Of a DNA stretch of 64,000 nucleotides, positions 52,914 to 61,595 are shown piece by piece (within the stretch, counting starts at the first letter, position 1; the number at the start of each line of letters is the position of its first letter). The position numbers and the translations under genes are program-made. The notes under the pieces were generated by a model that did no database searches, was not told the origin of the DNA, and was given only the letters and a program-made list of their open reading frames with translations. The DNA lies in NCBI GenBank assembly GCA_945861785.1, contig CAMAWD010000012.1, positions 40,036-104,035 of the forward strand, given 5' to 3'. Origin of the DNA: Rhodoferax sp. OV413. GTDB lineage: Bacteria > Pseudomonadota > Gammaproteobacteria > Burkholderiales > Burkholderiaceae_C.

Positions 52914-55900
52914 ACGTCTCGGCCTGGTGCATCCGCAACCCGATCCCGTCGGTGCTGCTTTTCATCATGCTCTCGCTCGGGGGCCTGATGGGCTTCAAGG
53001 CGATGAAGGTGCAGCAGTTCCCCGACATCGACCTGCCCACGGTCACGGTGAGCGCGTCTCTGCCTGGCGCGGCGCCGGCGCAGCTCGAAACCGAGGTGGC
53101 ACGCAAGATCGAGAACTCGATCGCCTCGGTGCAGGGCCTCAAACACATCTACACCAAGCTGCAGGACGGCAGTGCCATCATCACGGCGGAGTTCCGGCTG
53201 GAAAAACCGACACAGCAGGCGGTGGACGACGTCCGCGACGCGGTCTCGCGGGTGCGCTCCGATCTGCCCGCCGACATGCGCGACCCGGTGATCGCCAAGA
53301 TGGAGCTCTCGGGCTCCCCTATCCTGACCTACACCGTGGCGTCGGCACGCATGGACGACGAGGCGCTGAGCTGGTTTGTCGACAACACCGTGACCAAGGC
53401 CATCCTGGGTGTGCGCGGCGTGGGGGCGGTGTCGCGGGTGGGCGGCGTCACGCGGGAGGTCCGCGTGGAGATCGATCCGGCCCGCCTGCAGGCGCTGGGT
53501 GCCACCACCGCCGACATCTCGCGCCAGTTGCGCCAGATCCAGCAGGACGCGTCGGGCGGGCGCACCGACGTGGGCGGCGCCGAGCAGTCGGTGCGCACGC
53601 TCGCCACAGTGCACTCGGCCGACCAACTGGCCCGCATGGACATTGCTTTGGCCGACGGGCGGCGCATCCGCCTGGACCAGGTCGCCAGCGTGGCTGACAC
53701 CGTGGCCGAGCGGCGCTCCGCGGCTTTGCTCAACGGCAAACCGGTGGTGGGGTTCGAGATCACGCGCACCCGTGGCGCCGGAGAGATCGATGTGGCGGCC
53801 GGTGTAAGAAGCGCGTTGGAAACGCTCAAGCTCAAACATCCCGACATCACGGTCACCGAGGCCTTCAATTTCGTCGATCCAGTGCAGGAGAATTTTGACG
53901 GCTCGATGCTGCTGATGTACGAAGGCGCGGCCTTGGCGGTGCTGGTGGTGTGGCTGTTCCTGCGCAACTGGCGCGCCACGCTGGTGGCCGCCACTGCCCT
54001 GCCGCTGTCGGTACTGCCGACGTTTGCAGTCATGTACCTGTTCGGCTTCACGCTCAACGTCGTGACGCTGCTGAGCCTGTCCCTGGTGGTGGGCATTTTG
54101 GTGGACGACGCCATCGTCGAGATCGAGAACATCATGCGCCACCTGCGCATGGGCAAGACGCCCTACCAGGCGGCGATGGAAGCCGCCGACGAGATCGGTC
54201 TGGCGGTGATCGCAACCACCTTCACGCTGATCGCGGTGTTCCTGCCCACCGCCTTCATGGCCGGTGTGCCGGGCAAGTTTTTCGTGCAGTTTGGCTGGAC
54301 GGCAGCGATATCGGTCTTCTTCTCACTGGTGGTGGCCCGCATGCTCACGCCGATGATGGCGGCCTACATCCTCAAGCCGCCCAAGAGTGGCCACCACGAG
54401 CCGGCCTGGTCGCGCCACTACATGATCTGGGTGCAATGGTGCCTGAAGCACCGCATCCTGACCACATTGGCCGCCCTCGTGTTCCTGGTCGGCTCGTTCT
54501 CGGTGGTGCCCTTGTTGCCCACCGGTTTCATCCCGCCCGACGACCTGTCGCAGACCCAGGTCAACATCTCCTTGCCGCCGGGAAGCTCCCTGGGCCAGAC
54601 GCTGGCCGCAGCCGAACAGGCGCGTGAACTGGTGCAGAAGAACCCCCACGTCAAACTGGTCTACACAGCGGTTGGCGGCGGCGCCACCGGTGGCGATCCA
54701 TTTGCCATGGGCGGTGCGTCCGAGGTTCGCAAGGCCACGCTCACCATCAATATGACGCCGCGAAGTGAGCGCGGCGGCATCAGCAAACAGACGATCGAAG
54801 GCCAGCTGCGCGAGGCCCTGGTGGTGTTGCCCGGGGCGCGTGTCAACGTCGGTTTCGGTGGTTCTTCCGAAAAGTACGTGCTGGTGCTGGCCGGCGAGGA
54901 CGGCCGCGTGTTGCTCGAACATGCACGCCAGGTCGAGCGCGAACTGCGCGCCCTGCCCGGCATCGGCAGCGTCACCTCCACCAGCAGCCTGGTGCGCCCG
55001 GAGTTGATCGTGCGACCCGACTTTGCGCGCGCCGCCGACCAGGGGGTCACATCGGCCGCCATCGCCGAGACCCTGCGTATTGCCACCGCCGGCGACTACG
55101 ACCAGGGCCTGGCCAAACTCAACCTGTCGCAACGCCAGGTGCCGGTGGTGGTGAAACTCGCCGCTGACGCCCGCACCGACCTCGACCTGCTGTCGCGCCT
55201 GTCGGTGCCCGGCAAACACGGCCCGGTGCAGTTGGGCAATGTCGCCAGTTTCGCCATCGACAGCGGGCCGGCGCAGATCGACCGTTATGACCGCCAGCGC
55301 AACATCAACTTCGAGATCGAACTCAACCAGCAGCCGCTGGGTGAAATCCAGGCGCTGGCGCTGGCGCTGCCCAGCATCAGGAACCTGCCGGCCGGCGTGA
55401 CCCAGACCACGGTCGGTGATGCCGAAGCCATGACCGAGCTGTTCAACAGCTTTGGCCTTGCCATGCTGACCGGCGTGTTGTGCATCTACGTGGTGCTGGT
55501 GCTGCTGTTCAAGGACTTCGTGCAGCCCGCCACCATCCTGGGCGCGCTGGTGTTGTCGGTGCCAGGCGCCATCCTGGCGCTTTTCATCACCCAGACCGCG
55601 CTGTCCATGCCCTCGATGATCGGCCTGATCATGCTGATGGGGATTGCCACCAAGAACTCCATCCTGCTGATCGAATACGCCATCATGGCGCGGCGCGACC
55701 TTGCCATGTCTCGGGTGCAGGCGGTGCTCGATGCCTGCCACAAACGGGCCCGGCCGATCGTGATGACAACCATCGCCATGGGTGCGGGCATGCTGCCGAT
55801 CGCGCTGGGTTGGGGCAACGATCCGAGCTTCCGTGCGCCGATGGCCATCGTGGTGATCGGCGGGCTGATCACCTCCACCTTCCTGAGCCTGCTGGTGATC

Positions 55901-56005
55901 CCGGTGCTGTTTACCTATGTGGACGATCTGGTGCAGTGGTTGCTGCGGCGCGTGCGCAAGTCGCCGGCTCCTTTGGTCGCACCTGCCGTGGCGCAAGGCC
56001 ACTGA
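52910..56005 (+). CDS. RND efflux pump, HAE1/AcrB-type
   Basis: 1031 residues, standard RND length. The proton-relay aspartates are in GILVDDAIVEIEN (TM4), the porter-domain start KVQQFPDIDLPTVTVSASLP and the TM10-11 region LIMLMGIATKNSILLIEYAI are typical. MdtB/MexK-like pumps share these; substrate cannot be deduced. Last gene of the TetR-linked operon. Confidence 0.93.
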   Translation: MNVSAWCIRNPIPSVLLFIMLSLGGLMGFKAMKVQQFPDIDLPTVTVSASLPGAAPAQLETEVARKIENSIASVQGLKHIYTKLQDGSAIITAEFRLEKPTQQAVDDVRDAVSRVRSDLPADMRDPVIAKMELSGSPILTYTVASARMDDEALSWFVDNTVTKAILGVRGVGAVSRVGGVTREVRVEIDPARLQALGATTADISRQLRQIQQDASGGRTDVGGAEQSVRTLATVHSADQLARMDIALADGRRIRLDQVASVADTVAERRSAALLNGKPVVGFEITRTRGAGEIDVAAGVRSALETLKLKHPDITVTEAFNFVDPVQENFDGSMLLMYEGAALAVLVVWLFLRNWRATLVAATALPLSVLPTFAVMYLFGFTLNVVTLLSLSLVVGILVDDAIVEIENIMRHLRMGKTPYQAAMEAADEIGLAVIATTFTLIAVFLPTAFMAGVPGKFFVQFGWTAAISVFFSLVVARMLTPMMAAYILKPPKSGHHEPAWSRHYMIWVQWCLKHRILTTLAALVFLVGSFSVVPLLPTGFIPPDDLSQTQVNISLPPGSSLGQTLAAAEQARELVQKNPHVKLVYTAVGGGATGGDPFAMGGASEVRKATLTINMTPRSERGGISKQTIEGQLREALVVLPGARVNVGFGGSSEKYVLVLAGEDGRVLLEHARQVERELRALPGIGSVTSTSSLVRPELIVRPDFARAADQGVTSAAIAETLRIATAGDYDQGLAKLNLSQRQVPVVVKLAADARTDLDLLSRLSVPGKHGPVQLGNVASFAIDSGPAQIDRYDRQRNINFEIELNQQPLGEIQALALALPSIRNLPAGVTQTTVGDAEAMTELFNSFGLAMLTGVLCIYVVLVLLFKDFVQPATILGALVLSVPGAILALFITQTALSMPSMIGLIMLMGIATKNSILLIEYAIMARRDLAMSRVQAVLDACHKRARPIVMTTIAMGAGMLPIALGWGNDPSFRAPMAIVVIGGLITSTFLSLLVIPVLFTYVDDLVQWLLRRVRKSPAPLVAPAVAQGH

Positions 56006-56101
56006 GGCTGACGAACCGGCAATACGGCACGCCAGCCACCAACCCCAGTTCACGCGCACCCCATGGCCTTCCCGCTCGGCCCCGATGGTCCGGGCTGCCT
56101 C

Positions 56102-56329
56102 TCAGGGCGAACGGTGCAGGCGTGGCGCCGCCAGGGCCGCCAGGTTGTCGGCCACAGCGGCGTCAAGATCGCGCCAACGCCCGGCCAGCCCGGCGTCGGC
56201 CAGCCCCTTGCGCAGCGCCAGCAGGTCCTTGACGCTGGGCGCCACCTTGATCTGCGCGATGGCCGCTGCGGTGTTGCCGGCCTTGACCAGCGCCAGCACC
56301 TTGCCGGCCCAGACATGTGCATGTGCCAT
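56102..56329 (-). CDS. Small conserved-looking hypothetical protein
   Basis: 75 residues, helical (VWAGKVLALVKAGNTAAAIA, then LLALRKGLADAGLAGRW). No known motif; it resembles small helical proteins seen in Comamonadaceae but I cannot name a family. ATG 56329 was chosen; upstream in-frame starts exist. It diverges from the DUF6172 gene. Confidence 0.5.
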   Translation of the reverse strand: MAHAHVWAGKVLALVKAGNTAAAIAQIKVAPSVKDLLALRKGLADAGLAGRWRDLDAAVADNLAALAAPRLHRSP

Positions 56330-56383
56330 GGTGTGTCCCCCGTCGGATGGAAACCGTGACTGTAGCAAGCGCTACCATGGGCG

Positions 56384-56728
56384 ATGCGCAAAACTTTTCA
56401 GATCCATATCGAAGGCAAGAACCGTGACCGGGTTCTGGACGCCATCAAACACGACATCCGCAAGTACCTGCAACGGGAACGCCGCCGGCCGGTGCCCGAA
56501 GGCGCGCAGTTCTGGGATTTCGACTGCCGGTTCGGCCTGACCCAGGACAGCGCCGAGGTGGTGCTGGAGTCACAGATCAAGTCGCGCATCGACGCTGCCG
56601 CGGCCGATGGCGCAGAAAAGTTCTACCTTGAGATCCTGGCCAAGCCGGGCGTGCGCGCGCCGCGCCCGGTGCAAGCCACCGAGACCGACCCACCGGCCAC
56701 ACCACCAGCGACCCCGGACGGGGCATAA
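56384..56728 (+). CDS. DUF6172-family protein
   Basis: 114 residues: MRKTFQIHIEGKNRDRVLDA, IKHDIRKYLQRERRRP and GAQFWDFDCRFG are family-typical. It is followed by VVLESQIKSRIDAAA and EKFYLEILAKPGVRA. The last 20 residues are Pro/Thr-rich. Function unknown. The final 49 bases of the gene are part of the duplicated block 56680-56906, whose second copy lies 741 bases downstream. Confidence 0.75.
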   Translation: MRKTFQIHIEGKNRDRVLDAIKHDIRKYLQRERRRPVPEGAQFWDFDCRFGLTQDSAEVVLESQIKSRIDAAAADGAEKFYLEILAKPGVRAPRPVQATETDPPATPPATPDGA

Positions 56729-56906
56729 GCCGGCAGCATCCGGCGCGGTCGCATTGGGCGGTCGCCTCTGCGGCCCGGGTGGGCCGGCTCAGCCAGAAGC
56801 CAGGGCGCGCGCCGTTGCGGCACGCAATTTGTCCTTCTTGCTGGGGCGCTTGCCTTTGATGCCCCCAGTACCGGGCACCGGTGCCAGATCGGGTGGCAAC
56901 TCCTCC
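56680..56906. repeat. 227-bp direct duplication, copy 1
   Basis: Nearly identical (a few mismatches) to 57421-57647. It joins the 3' end of the DUF6172 gene to the last 107 bases or so of the DEAD-box helicase gene, read on the minus strand. A copy of the helicase C-terminus (PVPGTGGIKGKRPSKKDKLR) is thus present here without the rest of that gene. Confidence 0.9.
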
Positions 56907-57014
56907 CAAGCCGGGGTCAGCAAGCCGAGTGCAGCAAGCCGGGGTCAGGTCTCAATACTCATCACGCAAGCCGTGAAGCCGGGGTCAGAAGCCGGGGTCA
57001 GGTCTTGTGAAGCC

Positions 57015-57394
57015 GGGGTCAGGTCTTGTATTGCAACATTTCCAACAAGGCCTTCGGGGTGGCAATGCAAAGCAGAACCTCTTTCATCGTCCAGCAAGAC
57101 CAAACCTTGCCCCACCCACGGTGCCAGCGATGCCGCGTGATGTTGCAATACAAGACCTGACCCCAGCGACCATGCAAGACCTGACCCCAACGACCCGCCC
57201 CTGCCAAAGCGATCCGTCAGACGATCATTCAACAAGGCCTTCGGGGTGGCAATGCAGAGCAGAACCTCTTTCATCGTCCAGCAAAACCAAACCTTGCCCC
57301 GCCCGCGGTGCCAGCGATGCCACGTGATGTTGCAATACAAGACCTGACCCCAACGACCCATGCCACGTGATGTTGCAATACAAGACCTGACCCC
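57015..57394. repeat. 25-bp repeat cluster B and 123-bp direct repeat
   Basis: The same 25-mer as in cluster A (starts ATGTTGCAATAC, ends CCTGACCCC) occurs inverted at 57015-57039 and direct at 57140-57164, 57327-57351 and 57370-57394. A longer direct repeat of about 123 bases spans 57043-57165 and 57230-57352 with few differences. Short GACCCCAACGACC-like units follow. No complete gene lies between 56729 and 57529. Confidence 0.85.
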
Positions 57395-57420
57395 AACGAC
57401 CCGTGACCCCAACGACCCGC

Positions 57421-57647
57421 CGAGACCGACCCACCGGCCACACCACCAGCGACCCCGGACGGGGCATAAGCCGGCAGCGTCCGGCGCGGTCGCATTGGGC
57501 GGTCGCCTGTGAGGCCCGGGTGGGCCGGCTCAGCCAGAAGCCAGGGCGCGCGCCGTTGCGGCACGCAATTTGTCCTTCTTGCTGGGGCGCTTGCCTTTGA
57601 TGCCTCCAGTACCGGGCACCGGTGCCAGATCGGGTGGCAACTCCTCC
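57421..57647. repeat. 227-bp direct duplication, copy 2
   Basis: Second copy of 56680-56906, offset 741 bases. It includes the true 3' end of the DEAD-box helicase gene and a stray copy of the DUF6172 3' end. Confidence 0.9.
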
Positions 57648-58789
57648 TGCCCGGGCTCGAATCCGGGTGCTGTTTCGCGCGGCAACACCATGTGCTGGCG
57701 CTTTTCGATCAGGCGAAAGTGCGCCTCGGTCTGGGCGCTGACGAAGCTGACCGCCAGGCCGTCTTCGCCGGCACGGCCGGTACGGCCGATGCGGTGCACG
57801 TAGTCGATGGCGGAACGTGGCAGGTCGTAGTTCACCACCACCGGCAACTGGGCGATGTCGATGCCGCGCGCAGCAAGGTCGGTGGTGACCAGCACATCCC
57901 ACTGGCCGGCCTTGAACTCGGCCAGTACCTGGGCCCGGGCACCCTGGGCCATGCCACCGTGAAAAGGGGTTGCAAACAGGCCTGCCTTGTACAGTTTCCA
58001 GGCCACGTGCTGGGCCGCGTATTGTGTGGCGACGAACACCAGCACCCGGTGCCAGCCCTGCTCCTGCACCAGATGGCGCAGCAACTCGGTGCGCCGGCCC
58101 GGATCCACGGCGATCACGCGTTGTTCGATCACCGGTTGCTGGCCGGTCGGAGCGTCCGGCACGTCGACGCGCACCGGATCGCGCAACAGCGAAGCCGCCA
58201 GGGCCTGCACCTGCGGGCCGAGCGTCGCGGAGAAAAACAGGTTCTGGCGCTGCGCGGGCAGCAGGGCCAGCAGCGGGCCGACTTCATCGGCAAAACCGAG
58301 CTCGAGCAGCCGGTCGGCCTCGTCCAGCACCAGCAGCTGCACGTCGGACAGGCGCAGCGCGTTGTGGCCGAGCAGGTCGAGCAATCGCCCGGGCGTGGCC
58401 ACCACCACGTCGGCGCCCCCGCGCAGACCCATCATCTGGGGATTGACCGACACCCCGCCAAACAGCACCGCGACCTTCAGGGCCTGCGGCAGGTGCTGCG
58501 CCAGGCTGCGCACCACTTCACCCACCTGGGCCGCCAGTTCCCGCGTGGGCACCAGCACCAGCGCGCGGACCCGCCGCGGCGTGTGTGCGCCGCCGCTCTG
58601 CAGGCGCTGGAGCAGCGGCAGTACATAGGCCACCGTCTTGCCGGAGCCGGTCTGCGCCTGCACCGCCATGTCGCAGCCCTGCAGCACCAGGGGAATGGCC
58701 TGCAATTGCACCGCGGTCGGCGCTTCAAGACCGAGCAAGCGGACGGCAAGCAGCAGCGCAGGGGAGAGGCCCAGAGGTTCAAAAGACAT
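57530..58789 (-). CDS. DEAD-box RNA helicase (RhlE-like)
   Basis: 419 residues with all helicase motifs: AQTGSGKT, PTRELAAQV, TPGRLLDLL, VLDEADRLL, FFSATL, and in domain 2 HGGMAQGARAQVL, TDLAARGIDI and HRIGRTGRAG. A short basic tail (KGKRPSKKDKLRAATARAL) may bind RNA. It probably unwinds structured RNA in ribosome assembly or decay. The last ~118 bases fall in the duplicated block. Confidence 0.9.
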   Translation of the reverse strand: MSFEPLGLSPALLLAVRLLGLEAPTAVQLQAIPLVLQGCDMAVQAQTGSGKTVAYVLPLLQRLQSGGAHTPRRVRALVLVPTRELAAQVGEVVRSLAQHLPQALKVAVLFGGVSVNPQMMGLRGGADVVVATPGRLLDLLGHNALRLSDVQLLVLDEADRLLELGFADEVGPLLALLPAQRQNLFFSATLGPQVQALAASLLRDPVRVDVPDAPTGQQPVIEQRVIAVDPGRRTELLRHLVQEQGWHRVLVFVATQYAAQHVAWKLYKAGLFATPFHGGMAQGARAQVLAEFKAGQWDVLVTTDLAARGIDIAQLPVVVNYDLPRSAIDYVHRIGRTGRAGEDGLAVSFVSAQTEAHFRLIEKRQHMVLPRETAPGFEPGQEELPPDLAPVPGTGGIKGKRPSKKDKLRAATARALASG

Positions 58790-58813
58790 GGCGTATTGTG
58801 GGTGGTGGTGGCG

Positions 58814-60028
58814 TCACCCCTTTGTTGGCTGGCGCAAGGGCCTCTGCCCCAGCGCCAGAGCAGCACCGGCCCACAGCGCCACCGCCGACAACACAAATCC
58901 ACGGGCCAGGCCACCCGGCCCGTCAGACACCCAGCCGATCATGGTCGGCCCGACGATCTGGCCAGCCGCAAAGACGATCGTGAAGGCTGCGATACCGGCG
59001 GCCCATTGCGCCGGCGGCAGGTTGTGCCGCACCAGCGCCGTGGTGGATGCCACGAGCGACAGGAACACCGCGCCGAACAACAGGCCGGACAGCAGCACCA
59101 GCGCCCAGGCATTGCTGAGCGCCGGCAGGATGGTGGCCACGCCCAGCAGCGCATTGAGCAACGCCAGTGGCCGACCATCCCGGTAGCGGTCGAGCAGCCA
59201 GGCCCACAGGCGCGGCGACACCATCACCGCCACGCCCAGCAAAGCATAAAACACGGTGATGCGGGTGGCCGACTGGCCCTGTTCCCGCAGCAGGGCCACG
59301 ACGAAGGTCATGTAACCGATGTAACCCACACCGAACATGCCGTAGGCGGCGAGCGCACATGCGAAACGCCGCACCTGCAGCGGCGCCGCGGGTGCGGCAC
59401 CTGGCATATTGGCGCCCACCACCTGGCCGCCAAGGCGGGCCAGTTGCGCCAACGGCCAGCGAAGCACCGCAGCGCCGGCAAAACACAACACCGCCAGCGC
59501 CGCCCAACCCCAGGCCCAGGCATGCGGCTGGCTGGCTGCCGCCTGCAACACAACCGGCATCACCAGCGCCGACAAGGTGATGCCCAGGCCGGTGCCGCCG
59601 TAATACACCCCGATCAACAAACCACCGCGTGCCGGGTCGGTGGCACCGAGACGCGCCGCCATCAATCCGCCGGTGGCGAACACCATGGCACTGGCGACAC
59701 CCACGGCCAGCCTTTGCAGCAGCCAGATGGTGGTGTCGGTGAACAGGCCGCTCAGCGCCATCAGCACGCTGGCCAGCATACTTCCAGCCATCAGCACCGC
59801 GCCGGGACTGAAGCGCCGCAACAGCGCCGGTGTGGCGAGCGCCCCGAGCAGGTACCCTGCCGCATTGCTGGTGTTCATGGCGCCCGCCAGCGCATACGAC
59901 CAACCGAGGTCGGCGCGCATCGGTGGCAACAACAGGCCGTAGGCAAAACGGGCCAGGCCCAGCGACAACGCCGCACCCAGCGACAATCCGATCGCAATGC
60001 GCAGGGTGGGCAGGTTGTTTTGCGTCAT
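58814..60028 (-). CDS. YbfB/YjiJ-family MFS transporter
   Basis: 404 residues, about 12 membrane segments: GLARFAYGLLLPPMRADLGW and SYALAGAMNTSNAAGYLLGA are the hallmark of the YbfB/YjiJ group. Its substrate is unknown. ATG 60028 opens into MTQNNLPTLRIAIG; the longer frame to 60160 is filler. It lies 24 bases upstream of the helicase gene on the same strand. Confidence 0.85.
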   Translation of the reverse strand: MTQNNLPTLRIAIGLSLGAALSLGLARFAYGLLLPPMRADLGWSYALAGAMNTSNAAGYLLGALATPALLRRFSPGAVLMAGSMLASVLMALSGLFTDTTIWLLQRLAVGVASAMVFATGGLMAARLGATDPARGGLLIGVYYGGTGLGITLSALVMPVVLQAAASQPHAWAWGWAALAVLCFAGAAVLRWPLAQLARLGGQVVGANMPGAAPAAPLQVRRFACALAAYGMFGVGYIGYMTFVVALLREQGQSATRITVFYALLGVAVMVSPRLWAWLLDRYRDGRPLALLNALLGVATILPALSNAWALVLLSGLLFGAVFLSLVASTTALVRHNLPPAQWAAGIAAFTIVFAAGQIVGPTMIGWVSDGPGGLARGFVLSAVALWAGAALALGQRPLRQPTKG

Positions 60029-60171
60029 GCCGGCGACGGATTGGAGACGGGGGCACGTGTTGGTGGCATGGCCCCGGGAGTATCCCATTGGGGCTGCACT
60101 AGAATCGCGCTCTTTCCCTGCGCCAACCCGGCCCGCAGCACCTGCGGGGCCGGTGGCCACCCTACCACCAC

Positions 60172-61446
60172 ATGCCAGCCGTCTGCGCCATCGATTTCGG
60201 CACGTCCAACTCGGCCATTGCCTTGCCGCAGAAGGGCGAAGGCGTGCGCCTTGTGGAACTCGAAAACGGCCAGATCACGATGCCCACGGCGGTGTTCTAC
60301 GCGGTCGAGGGCCTGGCAGCGTTTGAAGAACCCCATCTTCACTTTGGTCGCGCCGCGATCGCCGCCTATGTGGAAGGGATCGAGGGCCGCCTGATGCGCT
60401 CGATGAAGAGTATCCTGGGCTCCACTCTGGCCGACCAGGCCACCGACGTCGGCGGCGGGCGCTCGGTGCGTTACCTCGATGTGGTGGGTGCTTACCTGCG
60501 CCACCTCAAGGCCACGGCGGAGCGCGAGGCCGGGCGGGCACTCACCCATGTGGTTCTGGGGCGCCCGGTGTTCTTCGTCGACGACGACCCCGAACGCGAC
60601 GCCGCGGCACAGAAGGCATTGGCGCAGGCAGCGCGCAACGTGGGGTTCAGCGAGATCAGTTTCGAGTACGAGCCCATCGCTGCGGCGCTGGATTTCGAGA
60701 CCACCATCGACCGCGAACAGGTGGTGCTGGTGGCCGACATAGGTGGTGGCACTTCAGACTTTTCACTGGTGCGTGTCGGGCCGCAGCAGCGCCTGCGGGT
60801 GGACCGGCGCGCCGACATCCTGGCCAACCACGGCGTGCATGTGGCTGGCACCGACTTCGACCGCCACATCGAACTGGCGCACATCCTGCCGGCCTGCGGT
60901 TACGGCGGTGTCGGCCCGACCGGGCGCGAGGTGCCGAGCAAGGTGTATTTCGACCTGGCGACCTGGCACCTGATCAACACCGTCTACGGGGCTGGCCGGG
61001 TGGCCGAGCTCAAGCAGATGAAGAGTTTCTACGCCGACCTGCGGCAACACACCCGGCTGATGAACGTGGTGCAGCAGCGGCTGGGCCATGCGCTGATTGG
61101 CCAGGCCGAGGCGGCAAAGATCGCGGTGGCAGAAGGCGGCGACACCCGGATCGACCTGTCGCTGGTCGATGCGGGCCTGCAGGTGCTGGTGCAGGCGTCG
61201 GACGTGATCGAGGCCATCGACTCCGATTTCGGGCAGATCGTGGCCGCAGCGGACGAGACGCTGGCACAGGCCGGTATTGCACGCGAACAGGTCGGCGCGC
61301 TGTATTTCACCGGCGGCTCTACCGGCCTGCTGCCGCTGGCGGCACGCATCGCGGCGTGTTTTCCGCAGGCGCAGGTGGTGCGCGGCAACCGCTTTTCCAG
61401 CGTGGCCCAGGGGCTGGGCATCCACGCGCAACGCGTGTTCGCCTGA
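60172..61446 (+). CDS. yegD: Hsp70-family protein, YegD-like
   Basis: 424 residues. Only the ATPase half of Hsp70 is present: IDFGTSNSAIALP (phosphate 1), VLVADIGGGTSDFSLVRVG (phosphate 2) and LYFTGGSTGLLPL (adenosine). No substrate-binding domain or lid follows, as is usual for YegD. It is likely a chaperone-like ATPase without known clients. ATG 60172 directly precedes the first strand. Confidence 0.9.
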   Translation: MPAVCAIDFGTSNSAIALPQKGEGVRLVELENGQITMPTAVFYAVEGLAAFEEPHLHFGRAAIAAYVEGIEGRLMRSMKSILGSTLADQATDVGGGRSVRYLDVVGAYLRHLKATAEREAGRALTHVVLGRPVFFVDDDPERDAAAQKALAQAARNVGFSEISFEYEPIAAALDFETTIDREQVVLVADIGGGTSDFSLVRVGPQQRLRVDRRADILANHGVHVAGTDFDRHIELAHILPACGYGGVGPTGREVPSKVYFDLATWHLINTVYGAGRVAELKQMKSFYADLRQHTRLMNVVQQRLGHALIGQAEAAKIAVAEGGDTRIDLSLVDAGLQVLVQASDVIEAIDSDFGQIVAAADETLAQAGIAREQVGALYFTGGSTGLLPLAARIAACFPQAQVVRGNRFSSVAQGLGIHAQRVFA

Positions 61447-61595
61447 AGCCGCGTTAAACTCGACTGGGCGCTTGCTGGTGCCTTGCGGGCTGGTCGTCGC
61501 GTTGTCGGGCCTTTGGATGACCCGGCTCTACCCACCCGCGAATTTTGATGGCCCGGTCCTGTAGCGTCTGACCCCGAACGCCCGCAGGCTGAGCC

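Noticed and set aside
57509..60394. 961-codon plus-strand frame opposite the helicase and MFS genes
   Set aside because: Gln/His/Arg-rich shadow of two clear minus-strand genes.
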